Shown: piece by piece, positions 17,660 to 25,460 of the stretch
How the letters are laid out: every line of letters begins with the position of its first letter
Numbering within the stretch: the stretch's first letter is position 1
NCBI RefSeq assembly: GCF_029892445.1
Contig: NZ_JARXVJ010000001.1
Coordinates: 3,348,001-3,412,000, forward strand
Direction: 5' to 3'
Origin: Chryseobacterium sp. H1D6B
Lineage (GTDB): Bacteria > Bacteroidota > Bacteroidia > Flavobacteriales > Weeksellaceae
DNA: 64,000 nucleotides
The notes under the pieces: model-generated
Database searches by the model: none
The model's input: the letters and a program-made list of their open reading frames with translations, nothing else
What the model was told of the DNA's origin: nothing
Made by a program: the position numbers and the translations under genes

Positions 17660-18529
17660 TTATTTTTTTGCTGATTTTTTAAAATGCTGCAGGGTTTCTA
17701 TCACAGATTTAGGATTTTCATTTTCAAGGATTCTTGATTTGTAAACTCTTTCAAATGTTGCAGCGGTTCCGGAAGCTATCACATTGGGAAGATTTTCCTC
17801 TCTCAGCATTTCGGCAAGACCATTCATTTCATCAATTCTTCTGAAAATATGCTGTGGATAAGTAGGAGTGGTTTTGATCAGATCCTGATACGTTCCGGGA
17901 AGAAATTCCTCAAGACTTTCATTAAGCTCATCAAGGATCCCGAAATGGGCCGCAGCGGTCATTGTTTCAAAAAATAGAGCATTCATTCCTTTGTTCACCA
18001 TGGAAAACAATAATTTGTAAGCCGAAGCCGCTTCAGTTTTTTCACCGGCATCTTTTATTTTAAAGATTTCTGAAAACAGATCAATAAATAAATTTCTATA
18101 CTTCCCGCTCACTACCAGAGTTGCAGTGTCAGGAATATCCTTGGAGGCACCCATCACGGCACCATTGACAAACTGGATGTTCATTGATGAAAACAATTTC
18201 TCAATAGATAGAGCAGATGCGGGAGTATTAGAATTCAGATCCACATAAACCGGACGGTTCTGAGTATTTTTTAAACAGGAAATACTATTTTCTGCAAGTT
18301 GTAAACTTCCTTCCGGGCTTGTAAGAGAAAGGATAACACCTGCCTGATCAACTACATTTTGTAGAGAACCAGCGTCATGAATTCCTAAATTCTGTATATT
18401 CTGGAGCGTTCGGGATGATCTTCCTTCTCCTGCAGTGATCACTTTAAAATTATTTTTTATCAGTTCTTTTGCTATCTGGGTTCCCATATCTCCTGGAAAA
18501 AGTAAGGCAATTACCGGCTTCGTCTGCAT
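17660..18529 (-). CDS. NAD(P)-dependent oxidoreductase, 6-phosphogluconate dehydrogenase-like
   Basis: A beta-hydroxyacid-dehydrogenase-type protein. An N-terminal Rossmann fold carries LLFPGDMGTQIA as a modified G-x-G-x-x-G near residues 9-20. VILSLTSPEGSLQ follows, and then the substrate loop (VYVDLNSNTPASA). FVNGAVMGASKD is the family's catalytic-region block. The C-terminal half is helical, like DUF1932/6PGDH_C (YKLLFSMVNKGMNALFFE). The frame is open to 18553, but ATG 18529 (MQTKPVIALL) gives the normal N-terminus. It lies in line behind the azoreductase and the ECF sigma gene, possibly as part of its regulon. Confidence 0.78.
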   Translation of the reverse strand: MQTKPVIALLFPGDMGTQIAKELIKNNFKVITAGEGRSSRTLQNIQNLGIHDAGSLQNVVDQAGVILSLTSPEGSLQLAENSISCLKNTQNRPVYVDLNSNTPASALSIEKLFSSMNIQFVNGAVMGASKDIPDTATLVVSGKYRNLFIDLFSEIFKIKDAGEKTEAASAYKLLFSMVNKGMNALFFETMTAAAHFGILDELNESLEEFLPGTYQDLIKTTPTYPQHIFRRIDEMNGLAEMLREENLPNVIASGTAATFERVYKSRILENENPKSVIETLQHFKKSAKK

Positions 18530-18618
18530 TGTTAATGGTTTTAAAGGGTACAACCTTTACATTGTACCCATTTTATAATGCAAATCTCTTTAAAATTTTT
18601 TGAAATATATTATTTTAA

Positions 18619-19215
18619 TCATACCAATTCATGGATTAAACATTCATCAATCCTGCTCTGCTGGAATTCTATTTTCTTTCCGGCTTCCTTTGGATCAATC
18701 ATTCCATCAAGAGGAAAATAACTAATATCAGTGATTCCCAGTTGATTTAAAATGCTGGTTAAATGAATTTCCATAGGATTCAGCTCTCCTGTCAAAGACT
18801 GAAGATTTCCCATGGTAGAAATGATAGAAGCTTTTTTATTTAGGAGCAATCCTTTGATTCCATTATCATAAGTAAATGTTCTTTTTGTACGGACTACATG
18901 ATCGAAATAAGCCTTTAAAGAAGATGAAATCCCATAATTGTACATCGGGCAGGTGATAAGAATGCCGTCACTTTTGTAAAGCTCATCAATGAACTCATCT
19001 GATAATTGAATATTTTCTGAATAGGCAGTATCATCAAAAAAACAGGTAACCGTTTCCTGATTGAGATGAGGCAGTTGCCGCTGTGCAACATCCCTTTGAA
19101 TAACAGATCCTTCCGGATGCTTTTTCTTCCATTGTCTGATAAAATAGTCACCCATGCTTCGGGAATAAGAATCAGTAATTCTAAGGCTGCTGTCGATACG
19201 GAGTAATGTAGTCAT
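18619..19215 (-). CDS. azoR: FMN-dependent NADH-azoreductase (AzoR-like)
   Basis: The 198-residue flavodoxin-fold quinone/azo reductase begins TTLLRIDSSLRITDSYSR. It contains the FMN-binding block CPMYNYGISSSLKAYFDHVVR and the TFTYDNGIKGLL segment. It probably reduces quinones and nitro or azo compounds in the cytoplasm, using NADH through bound FMN. It follows the ECF sigma gene by 45 bp in the same direction, which suggests co-regulation. The length is typical of the family. Confidence 0.88.
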   Translation of the reverse strand: MTTLLRIDSSLRITDSYSRSMGDYFIRQWKKKHPEGSVIQRDVAQRQLPHLNQETVTCFFDDTAYSENIQLSDEFIDELYKSDGILITCPMYNYGISSSLKAYFDHVVRTKRTFTYDNGIKGLLLNKKASIISTMGNLQSLTGELNPMEIHLTSILNQLGITDISYFPLDGMIDPKEAGKKIEFQQSRIDECLIHELV

Positions 19216-19260
19216 ATTTCTTTTTCTTTAAAGACAGACAGCTTTGGTGAAACGTGACCG

Positions 19261-20094
19261 TTATTCTAATCTTTTTAATTTCTCAGGATCTACAATGGAA
19301 TAAATTTCGCGGATCATTCCTTTTTCGTCAATATCCAGAATCTGGCAGTTGTATATTCGGCTTTCCCGCCAGAAACAGACGGCCGGCTGGTGATTAAAGG
19401 TATGGAAAGTACAAGGTTTTTTAGTAAGAAACTGCTGCTGGACATAAGCAAGAAGAGAGGCAACAGCAGTTCTGCCTATTTCAACTGCTTTTACTACACG
19501 CACGCGTTTTCCGCCGTCAGCAGAAAGCCTGATGTCTTGTAATAAAAGTTCTTCAAGTTGTACGGTATTTCCTTCACTTAATGCTTTTTGATATTGGCGG
19601 AGCGTGTCTTTATGAATAGGAGAGTCAATATGATCTGGGGTATATTTCACTTCCTGTAATTGTCTGCCGGCTCTGCTTAACAGCTTGCGTGAATTTTCAA
19701 TGGAAATATTCAGTATTTCTGCAATTTCAAGATGACTGTAATCAAAACCTTCCTTCAGAATATACACTGCACGTTCTTTGGCATTCAGCTGTTCTAAGAG
19801 GACAAGCAGGGTGTAGCGTGCGGTTTGTTCTTTAATTAATTTATTTTCTGCATTTTCCAAAGATAAGGGTTCGGGAAGCCATTCGCCGTAGACCATTTTC
19901 TTCGTATGCTTATTTTTAAAGTTGATGGCGTGATTGACTGTGCTTTTTATTAAGAAATTAGTTTCGTTTCTGATTTCTGTTTTATCTAAGGAAATGTATT
20001 TTTCCAAAACGTCCTGTACGATATCCTGAGCATCTTCATAGGAACCTGTGATGTTGTAAGCGTAGGTTAAAAGTTTACGGTAATTTTCCTGCAT
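19261..20094 (-). CDS. ECF sigma factor with SnoaL-like C-terminal domain (ECF41/SigJ-like)
   Basis: Sigma-70 region 2 is at the N-terminus (ITGSYEDAQDIVQDVLEKYI). Region 4 is the central HTH (LLEQLNAKERAVYILKEGFDYSHLEIAEIL). A SnoaL/NTF2-like C-terminal extension contains a DGGKR block and ends ...EIYSIVDPEKLKRL. That architecture and the DGGK-type motif fit ECF41, which has no classical anti-sigma and is regulated by its own C-terminal domain. The frame opens at 20127; ATG 20094 (MQENYRKLLTYAY) is a more natural start. ECF41 genes usually sit next to oxidoreductases, as here. Confidence 0.82.
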   Translation of the reverse strand: MQENYRKLLTYAYNITGSYEDAQDIVQDVLEKYISLDKTEIRNETNFLIKSTVNHAINFKNKHTKKMVYGEWLPEPLSLENAENKLIKEQTARYTLLVLLEQLNAKERAVYILKEGFDYSHLEIAEILNISIENSRKLLSRAGRQLQEVKYTPDHIDSPIHKDTLRQYQKALSEGNTVQLEELLLQDIRLSADGGKRVRVVKAVEIGRTAVASLLAYVQQQFLTKKPCTFHTFNHQPAVCFWRESRIYNCQILDIDEKGMIREIYSIVDPEKLKRLE

Positions 20095-20175
20095 GTCATT
20101 TCTTTTTAAGACAAATAAGAAGAGCAAAACGTGACAATGCTGCCTTTTGAGCAGCTAATGTACATCAATTTGAAA

Positions 20176-20203
20176 TTGAAACTGGCCTATCGGTGTAATT
20201 TTG
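20176..20203 (+). promoter_or_regulatory. Candidate promoter of the Crp-family gene
   Basis: TTG at 20176-20178 and TAATTTTG at 20196-20203 are 17 bp apart, matching the flavobacterial TTG-N17-23-TAnnTTTG form. They lie 55 bp before the start codon. Confidence 0.5.
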
Positions 20204-20258
20204 AACGGAATAGATTAGCAGGAAAAGTAGTATTTTTATCGTTTATTAGACCTGAATA

Positions 20259-20822
20259 ATGCTTGATAAATTACGCACCCATATTGAAAAAGCTGTTCCT
20301 CTCACGGATGAAGAATTCATGCTGGTATCTTCTTATTTCACCACAAAAAAATATAAGAAACATCAATTTTTAATACAGGAAGGAGAAGACGTGCAGTATA
20401 ATTATTTTGTTGTACAAGGACTTCTAAAGCTTGTTTATACAGATGATACTTCTAAGCAGCATATCGTAGGATTTGCTATGGAAGACTGGTGGGAAAGTGA
20501 CTTTCAGGCTTATTACACGCAGACGAAAGCAACAATGTCGTTAGAATGTGTTGAAGATACAGAAGTCTTATGCCTTCAGCTTGAAGATTACAGAAAGCTG
20601 TGCATTTCTCTTCCCAAAATCGAACATTTCTTTCTTGAAAAAGCCTATTTTGGTTTTATTGCAGCCCAGCAGCGCATTATTTCTACATTGACTTCCAGTA
20701 CCAAAGAACGTTATCATCAACTGCTTGAACGATATCCTTCACTTATCCAGCGTGTTCCAAAGTCTCTTCTTGCTGCTTATCTTGGGGTTTCAAGAGAAAC
20801 ATTGAGCCGCCTGTCTCTTTAA
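20259..20822 (+). CDS. Crp/Fnr-family transcriptional regulator
   Basis: The 187-residue protein has an N-terminal cyclic-nucleotide-binding-fold sensor (FLIQEGEDVQYNYFVVQGLLKLVY). A long dimerisation helix and a short C-terminal winged HTH follow (RVPKSLLAAYLGVSRETLSRLSL). No Fnr-type cysteine cluster is visible. The sensor lacks a clear cAMP-binding RxS motif, so the effector is unknown. The protein ends directly after the recognition helix, which is common in Bacteroidetes members. It is divergent from the ECF sigma gene and upstream of ridA. Confidence 0.85.
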   Translation: MLDKLRTHIEKAVPLTDEEFMLVSSYFTTKKYKKHQFLIQEGEDVQYNYFVVQGLLKLVYTDDTSKQHIVGFAMEDWWESDFQAYYTQTKATMSLECVEDTEVLCLQLEDYRKLCISLPKIEHFFLEKAYFGFIAAQQRIISTLTSSTKERYHQLLERYPSLIQRVPKSLLAAYLGVSRETLSRLSL

Positions 20823-20824
20823 TG

Positions 20825-20840
20825 TGTGATGTTCCTCACT
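20825..20840 (+). promoter_or_regulatory. Candidate CRP/FNR-type binding site
   Basis: TGTGA-N6-TCACT matches the classic CRP half-site pattern with one change. It lies between the Crp-family gene and ridA. The match could be chance, because Bacteroidetes Crp-family sites are poorly known. Confidence 0.3.
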
Positions 20841-20936
20841 CCATAATCGTGATTTAGATCAAGAGATGATCCAGTGTATAGTCTGCAATTTTGCAGAGTA
20901 AATGTATAACAAAAGACATTATCTAAAATCAATACA

Positions 20937-21326
20937 ATGGAAAAAAGAACGGTAAACCCCTGGATCTGGCAGAACGAACGCAGCTATTCACAGGCTGTAG
21001 AAGTGAAAAACGCTGAAAGCACTTTATACTGCTCCGGCCAGGCAGCTATTGACCCCGATGGAACATCAAGCAGTAAAGACATGAAATCTCAGCTTCAGCA
21101 GGCTGTTGCTAATTTAGAAACAGTAATTGACGCCGCCGGATATGAATGTCGAAATATTGTACGATTAAATATCTATACGACTTCAACAAAAGAGCTCTGG
21201 CCTCATTTCCCTATTCTCCAGGAATGGATTGTAAAACATCAGATTGAACAAGCTGTTACGATGCTTGAAGTGACAGGATTATTTGAAACGTTGACAGTAG
21301 AGCTGGAAGCAACAGCTGTGAAATAA
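20937..21326 (+). CDS. RidA-family reactive-intermediate deaminase
   Basis: The 129-residue YjgF/YER057c/UK114-type protein carries the family blocks LYCSGQAAIDPDG, LETVIDAAGYECRNIVRLNIYTT (with the conserved arginine in VRLNIYTT) and a C-terminal VELEATAV. Family members hydrolyse reactive enamine/imine intermediates produced by PLP enzymes. The exact substrate here is unknown. It lies 114 bp after the Crp-family gene; a regulator-target pair is possible. Confidence 0.85.
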   Translation: MEKRTVNPWIWQNERSYSQAVEVKNAESTLYCSGQAAIDPDGTSSSKDMKSQLQQAVANLETVIDAAGYECRNIVRLNIYTTSTKELWPHFPILQEWIVKHQIEQAVTMLEVTGLFETLTVELEATAVK

Positions 21327-21362
21327 TTTCCGGTATTAATAGATTTTTTTCTGAGTGCATCG

Positions 21363-21395
21363 AAAAACTCCAGATCTATGATTTGGAGCTTTTTG
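21363..21395 (+). terminator. Intrinsic terminator after ridA
   Basis: A stem CTCCA / TGGAG with flanking A/T pairing and an 11-nt loop is followed by CTTTTT. It lies between the converging ridA and DUF4236 genes. Confidence 0.55.
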
Positions 21396-21409
21396 GGGTT
21401 TTAATGTTT

Positions 21410-21613
21410 TTAAGAATATTTTGATTTTCCAAACTTGTATCTATAGGATATCCCGAATCCTAAAATAGAGGTTGATGTCGTCAGCTTTGTTCCGGATTTA
21501 CTGAAGTTTAAAGTAGCTCTTTTTACCTTGACAGAAGTAGATACGCCGCTTTTACTGAGATTTAAATGCACACCGCGTGCTATTTTGATTCTTTTTCTAA
21601 AGCTCCAGGCCAT
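21410..21613 (-). CDS. DUF4236 domain protein
   Basis: The 67-residue protein begins MAWSFRKRIKIARGVHLNLS and continues KSGVSTSVK. This is the diagnostic start of DUF4236 (FRFRKRIKxxPGVxLNLSKSG). The repeated K-S-G and the final GFGISYRYKFGKSKYS fit the family. Function is unknown. It has no membrane helix and stands alone on the minus strand. Confidence 0.75.
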   Translation of the reverse strand: MAWSFRKRIKIARGVHLNLSKSGVSTSVKVKRATLNFSKSGTKLTTSTSILGFGISYRYKFGKSKYS

Positions 21614-21756
21614 AATTAATCATTTTTGGTTACTAATTTTTTATATGGTCAAAAATAGGGCAGCTGTATTAAATATATGTACGGGTTTCCGTAAAAGCTT
21701 TCAGGATTACATTTTCTTTTCTATTGAATCAAAAAAAGTAAAATCTCACCAAAAAA

Positions 21757-21788
21757 TTTTGCCAGAAACAAAAAACGTTTTATATTTG
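21757..21788 (+). promoter_or_regulatory. Promoter of tRNA-Ser
   Basis: TTTTG at 21757-21761 and TATATTTG at 21781-21788, 19 bp apart, match the Bacteroidetes consensus very well. The tRNA begins 35 bp downstream. Confidence 0.75.
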
Positions 21789-21822
21789 CACCACTGAAAA
21801 CAACGGTACAGCCGGAGTTTAA

Positions 21823-21910
<88 letters not shown>

Positions 21911-21931
21911 AATGGGGAACCAAAATAAGCT

Positions 21932-21966
21932 AAAACGCTGTAAACATCAATGTTTACAGCGTTTTT
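21932..21966 (+). terminator. Terminator of tRNA-Ser
   Basis: A perfect 15-bp stem (AAAACGCTGTAAACA / TGTTTACAGCGTTTT) with loop TCAA runs into a T-tract. Confidence 0.85.
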
Positions 21967-21999
21967 TGTTTTTACGCTAGAGTCAAAAAAAATCAAAAT

Positions 22000-22059
22000 A
22001 GGTCACGATTTATATGACCTATTCCGTGACCCATCTTGAAAATTTGAAAATGGGTCACG
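22000..22059. promoter_or_regulatory. Cluster of GGTCAC motifs, candidate recombinase/excisionase sites
   Basis: AGGTCA..TGACCT (22000-22020) is an inverted pair with 9 bp between arms. A perfect 10-bp pair follows, CGTGACCCAT at 22025-22034 and ATGGGTCACG at 22050-22059. Three copies of GGTCACG-type sequence thus lie within 60 bp, between the tRNA and the integrase. Arm-type binding sites are an inference from position. Confidence 0.45.
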
Positions 22060-22116
22060 AAAAATTCAGGGAAAGCCGACTAATAGGCAGTCTAACGATT
22101 GTACATCTTGCAGAAA

Positions 22117-22157
22117 GTGGTAACAAAAAGTAAATTATTAACAATTAAAGTTACCAC
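22117..22157. promoter_or_regulatory. Inverted repeat just before the integrase start
   Basis: GTGGTAAC (22117-22124) and GTTACCAC (22150-22157) are exact inverted copies with 25 bp between them. They end 3 bp before the integrase ATG. A repressor site or an RNA hairpin controlling integrase expression would both fit. Confidence 0.4.
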
Positions 22158-22160
22158 ACT

Positions 22161-23384
22161 ATGAACAAAACATTCAACCTGTTATTCTTTATAAAAAAGA
22201 ATAAAATCAGAACAAACGGAACTGCTCCCATTTACTTACGAATCACTATAGATGGCAAGGCAGCGGACATTGCCGCTAAAAGGTACATCGACCCACAGAA
22301 ATGGGATGTTAAAGCACATAAAGCAGTTGGCAACTCTCAGGAGGCGAAAACGCTTAATGTCTATCTTAAAACTTTGGAACAGCAAGTTTACGATTCTCAC
22401 TACCAGATGCTGAAAGACGAAGACTTTGTAACATCAGAGAGTTTAAAATCTAAACTACTTGGAACCGATATTTCCACAAGAATGCTCATTCCTATTTTTC
22501 AGGATCACAATGATAAAGTAGAAGCTCTGGTTGGTCAGGATTTTGCGCCAGGAACATTGGAGCGTTATAAAACATCGTTAAAGCATACGCAGGAATTTCT
22601 AATCTCGAAATATAAAACTTCTGATATTGACATTACAAAGATCGACCACGCTTTCATAATGGATTATGATTTTTGGCTTCGTAGTGTTCGTAAATGTGCG
22701 AACAATACTGCGGTAAAATACATCAAGAATTTCAAAAAGATCATTCGGTTATGTATGGCGAATGGCTGGCTCTCCAAAGATCCTTTTCTAGGCTACAAAG
22801 CAAAGCTTAAGGTAGTGGAACGTCTATATCTTACCAAAGAGGAAATTCAAACGATTTATGAAAAGGAATTTGCATCAGATAGATTGATTCAGGTGCGTGA
22901 TATTTTTCTTTTTAGTTGCTATACAGGTTTAGCGTATGTTGATGTAAAGAAATTGTCGAAATCTCACGTCAATATCGGAATAGATGGCGAACAATGGATA
23001 TTCACACATCGTCAGAAAACCGACACCTCAACCAGGATTCCATTATTACCTTTAGCACAGGAACTGATTTTAAAATATGAAGACCACCCAGAATGTGTAA
23101 ATTCAAATGTCTTGTTTCCCGTTCTCAGTAATCAAAAAATGAATTCCTATCTCAAAGAAATTGTGAATGTCTGTGGAATCAATAAAGAGCTGACGTTTCA
23201 CATAGCAAGACATACTTTCGCAACTACCGTTACATTGTCTAATGGTGTTCCGATTGAAAGTGTAAGCAAAATGCTCGGACACACGAATATTAAGACCACT
23301 CAACATTATGCGAAGATCATGGATAAGAAAGTGAGTGATGATATGGCGGTTTTAAGAAATAGGCTAAAACTGATTAATAAATAA
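22161..23384 (+). CDS. Tyrosine recombinase/integrase (Bacteroidetes type)
   Basis: The 407-residue site-specific recombinase has an N-terminal arm-binding domain (TFNLLFFIKKNKIRTNGTAPIYLRI). An SAM-like core-binding domain spans roughly 110-210, and the catalytic domain lies at about 220-400. Catalytic blocks seen are HIARHTFATT (H-x-x-R), LGHTNIKTTQHYAKI (H plus the nucleophilic Tyr) and the lysine hairpin region. The first catalytic Arg position reads TGLAYVDV, with Ala where many families have Arg, as is common in Bacteroidetes element integrases. It probably integrates and excises the island at the adjacent tRNA-Ser. Confidence 0.92.
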   Translation: MNKTFNLLFFIKKNKIRTNGTAPIYLRITIDGKAADIAAKRYIDPQKWDVKAHKAVGNSQEAKTLNVYLKTLEQQVYDSHYQMLKDEDFVTSESLKSKLLGTDISTRMLIPIFQDHNDKVEALVGQDFAPGTLERYKTSLKHTQEFLISKYKTSDIDITKIDHAFIMDYDFWLRSVRKCANNTAVKYIKNFKKIIRLCMANGWLSKDPFLGYKAKLKVVERLYLTKEEIQTIYEKEFASDRLIQVRDIFLFSCYTGLAYVDVKKLSKSHVNIGIDGEQWIFTHRQKTDTSTRIPLLPLAQELILKYEDHPECVNSNVLFPVLSNQKMNSYLKEIVNVCGINKELTFHIARHTFATTVTLSNGVPIESVSKMLGHTNIKTTQHYAKIMDKKVSDDMAVLRNRLKLINK

Positions 23385-23808
23385 GGACGTTTGAATTAGT
23401 CAATACTCAATATGTTGTAAAGTTTTTATATTTTTAATAAATGTCAAGATATATGTTGACTAATTCATTCTTATTGCTTCAACCCTGTATCCTCATATTT
23501 CACTCTTCCATTAACCAGTCAAGATACATATCTTCGGGACATACTACGATAACCAATTTTATATATATGTGTATATTCTTTATCCATCTGGTCAAATAAT
23601 TCCTTTGCCTCCGGATCATTTTAAAACAGTCTGAATATTTCTAGTGATGTGTCTTTCATTATTTGTTGGAACAATCTTTTGTGGGTCTTTTCTTTATTAA
23701 ACAAAGAATATAATAATAAAATAGTTAATAAGAAGCATTTGTTAAAATTTGTAAAACACATGTCGTCAAATGATCGTTTTTACTTATATTGCAATTAATT
23801 TTTTTATT
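23385..23808. other. Intergenic region with a possible gene remnant
   Basis: No intact gene. On the minus strand, 23490-23650 reads DPEAKELFDQMDKEYTHIY then KIGYRSMSRRYVS-stop-LVNGRVKYEDTGLKQ. This looks like real protein interrupted by a TGA and by stops upstream. The source family is not recognised. Confidence 0.3.
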
Positions 23809-24228
23809 ATGGCGGATGTACATTCCAAGGAAATAAGAAGTTATAATATGAGCAAAATAAAGGCTAAAGATACAAAACCTGAAATTTTGGTCAGAAAGTT
23901 TCTTTTTTCAGAAGGATTTCGCTATAGATTACATAAAAAAAATTTGCCAGGTACGCCAGATATCGTTTTGAATAAATATAAAACGGTAATATTTGTACAT
24001 GGTTGTTTTTGGCACGGTCATGATAATTGTAAATATTATGTAGTTCCCAAGACGAAAACAGATTGGTGGCTCGAAAAGATAGGACGAAATAAGTTAAAAG
24101 ATGAAGATAGCATTAATAAATTAAAAAATGATGGCTGGAAAGTAATTATTATTTGGGAATGCCAATTAAAAATAACAAAAAGAGAAGAAACTTTGAAGAA
24201 GTTAATTGAAGAGTTAGAAAATAAATGA
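23809..24228 (+). CDS. vsr: Very short patch repair endonuclease Vsr
   Basis: Nicks DNA 5' of the T in T:G mismatches that arise when 5-methylcytosine deaminates. This protects a genome methylated by a partner C5 methyltransferase. The family blocks are clear: MADVHSKEIRSYNMSKIKAKDTKPE at the start (split here: NMSKIKAKDTKPE), LPGTPDIVLNKYKTVIFVHG and CFWHGHDNCKY. The frame is open to 23770, but ATG 23809 gives the standard N-terminus and 139 residues, the usual size. It overlaps the methyltransferase start by 4 bp (ATGA), so the two are translationally coupled. Confidence 0.92.
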   Translation: MADVHSKEIRSYNMSKIKAKDTKPEILVRKFLFSEGFRYRLHKKNLPGTPDIVLNKYKTVIFVHGCFWHGHDNCKYYVVPKTKTDWWLEKIGRNKLKDEDSINKLKNDGWKVIIIWECQLKITKREETLKKLIEELENK

Positions 24229-25460
24229 AAGCTACAATAAGATATATTGATTTGTTTGCCGGTGCAGGTGGTCTTTCTGAAGGCTTCTATTCACAGGGTT
24301 TTATACCTGTCGCTCATGTTGAGTATGATAAGGCAGCGTGTTTTACGTTGAAAACACGACTGGCATTTCATTTTCTTAAAGAAAATGGAAAAATAAAATT
24401 ATATTATAAATATCTCAAAGGAGAAATAAACCGTACACAACTATACTCCTATATTCCAGAAAATGTATTAAAAAGTGTTATAAATGCTGAAATAGGAGCT
24501 GAAAATAAATCGATTTTCGATTCAATCGATAATATATTGCAAAATGAAACTGTGGATCTTATTATAGGTGGACCTCCGTGTCAGGCATATTCTGTTGTAG
24601 GAAGAGCTCCATTAAAACATAAGAAAGATGATGAAAGAACCAGGTTGTATGTTCAATATGGTAGATTTTTAAAAAAATATAGCCCTAAAATGTTCGTTTT
24701 TGAAAATGTTCCGGGAATATTATCTGCTGCAAATGGACAGTATTTTAGAAACCTTCAAAGCTATTATAAAAGGTTAGGCTACAAGGTGGAAGCTCAATTA
24801 CTTAATTCATTTGACTACGGTGTAGTACAACATAGACAAAGAGTGATTATTATTGGATGGAAGAAAGAATTAGATTTTTCATATCCAACTATTCCTACTG
24901 TTGCTAAAAATTATAGAGATAGCATTTTTTCTGATCTTCCTTTAATAAAACCAGGAGAAAGAAAAAGAATTCATAAATACCGAACTAAAACAAATGATTA
25001 TCTTCAATTGAATGCGATTAGAAATGGGATAGATTTTGTAACTCAGCATATTGCTCGTCCACACAATGAAAAAGATTTGATGATATATAGACTGGCAATA
25101 GATTATCTGGAACAAGGGCAAAGACTAAAAAATGACCAAATTCCTGAAGAGATGAGAACCCAAAAGAATATTTCAGACTTCCTGGATAGGTTTAAAGTGG
25201 TTGATAATGAGCCGCACACTATGATAGCACACATTGCAAAGGACGGGCATCATTTTATTCATCCTGATAAAAAACAACTTCGCTCTATATCTGTCCGAGA
25301 AGCTGCAAGAATTCAATCTTTTCCGGATAATTTTTATTTTGAAGGAATTAAAGAGAATCAACCTCGTACCTCTGCTTTCAAACAGATAGGAAATGCAGTA
25401 CCTCCTTTAATGGCAGAAAGAATTGCAGAGCAAATAAAAAGTATACTTGATAATGACTGA
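24225..25460 (+). CDS. DNA (cytosine-5-)-methyltransferase
   Basis: The 411-residue C5 methyltransferase has motif I DLFAGAGGLSEGF (9-21), motif IV GGPPCQAYS with catalytic C119, motif VI FENVPGI (159-165), motif VIII near VVQHRQRV, and motif X QIGNAVPPLMAE at the C-terminus. A roughly 50-residue insertion between motifs I and IV (KENGKIKLYYKYLKGEINR...) is longer than in the simplest members. The recognition sequence cannot be read from the target-recognition region. It overlaps vsr upstream and the GHKL gene downstream, and presumably protects host DNA from the HNH and/or PD-(D/E)XK nuclease of the same operon. Confidence 0.93.
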   Translation: MKATIRYIDLFAGAGGLSEGFYSQGFIPVAHVEYDKAACFTLKTRLAFHFLKENGKIKLYYKYLKGEINRTQLYSYIPENVLKSVINAEIGAENKSIFDSIDNILQNETVDLIIGGPPCQAYSVVGRAPLKHKKDDERTRLYVQYGRFLKKYSPKMFVFENVPGILSAANGQYFRNLQSYYKRLGYKVEAQLLNSFDYGVVQHRQRVIIIGWKKELDFSYPTIPTVAKNYRDSIFSDLPLIKPGERKRIHKYRTKTNDYLQLNAIRNGIDFVTQHIARPHNEKDLMIYRLAIDYLEQGQRLKNDQIPEEMRTQKNISDFLDRFKVVDNEPHTMIAHIAKDGHHFIHPDKKQLRSISVREAARIQSFPDNFYFEGIKENQPRTSAFKQIGNAVPPLMAERIAEQIKSILDND

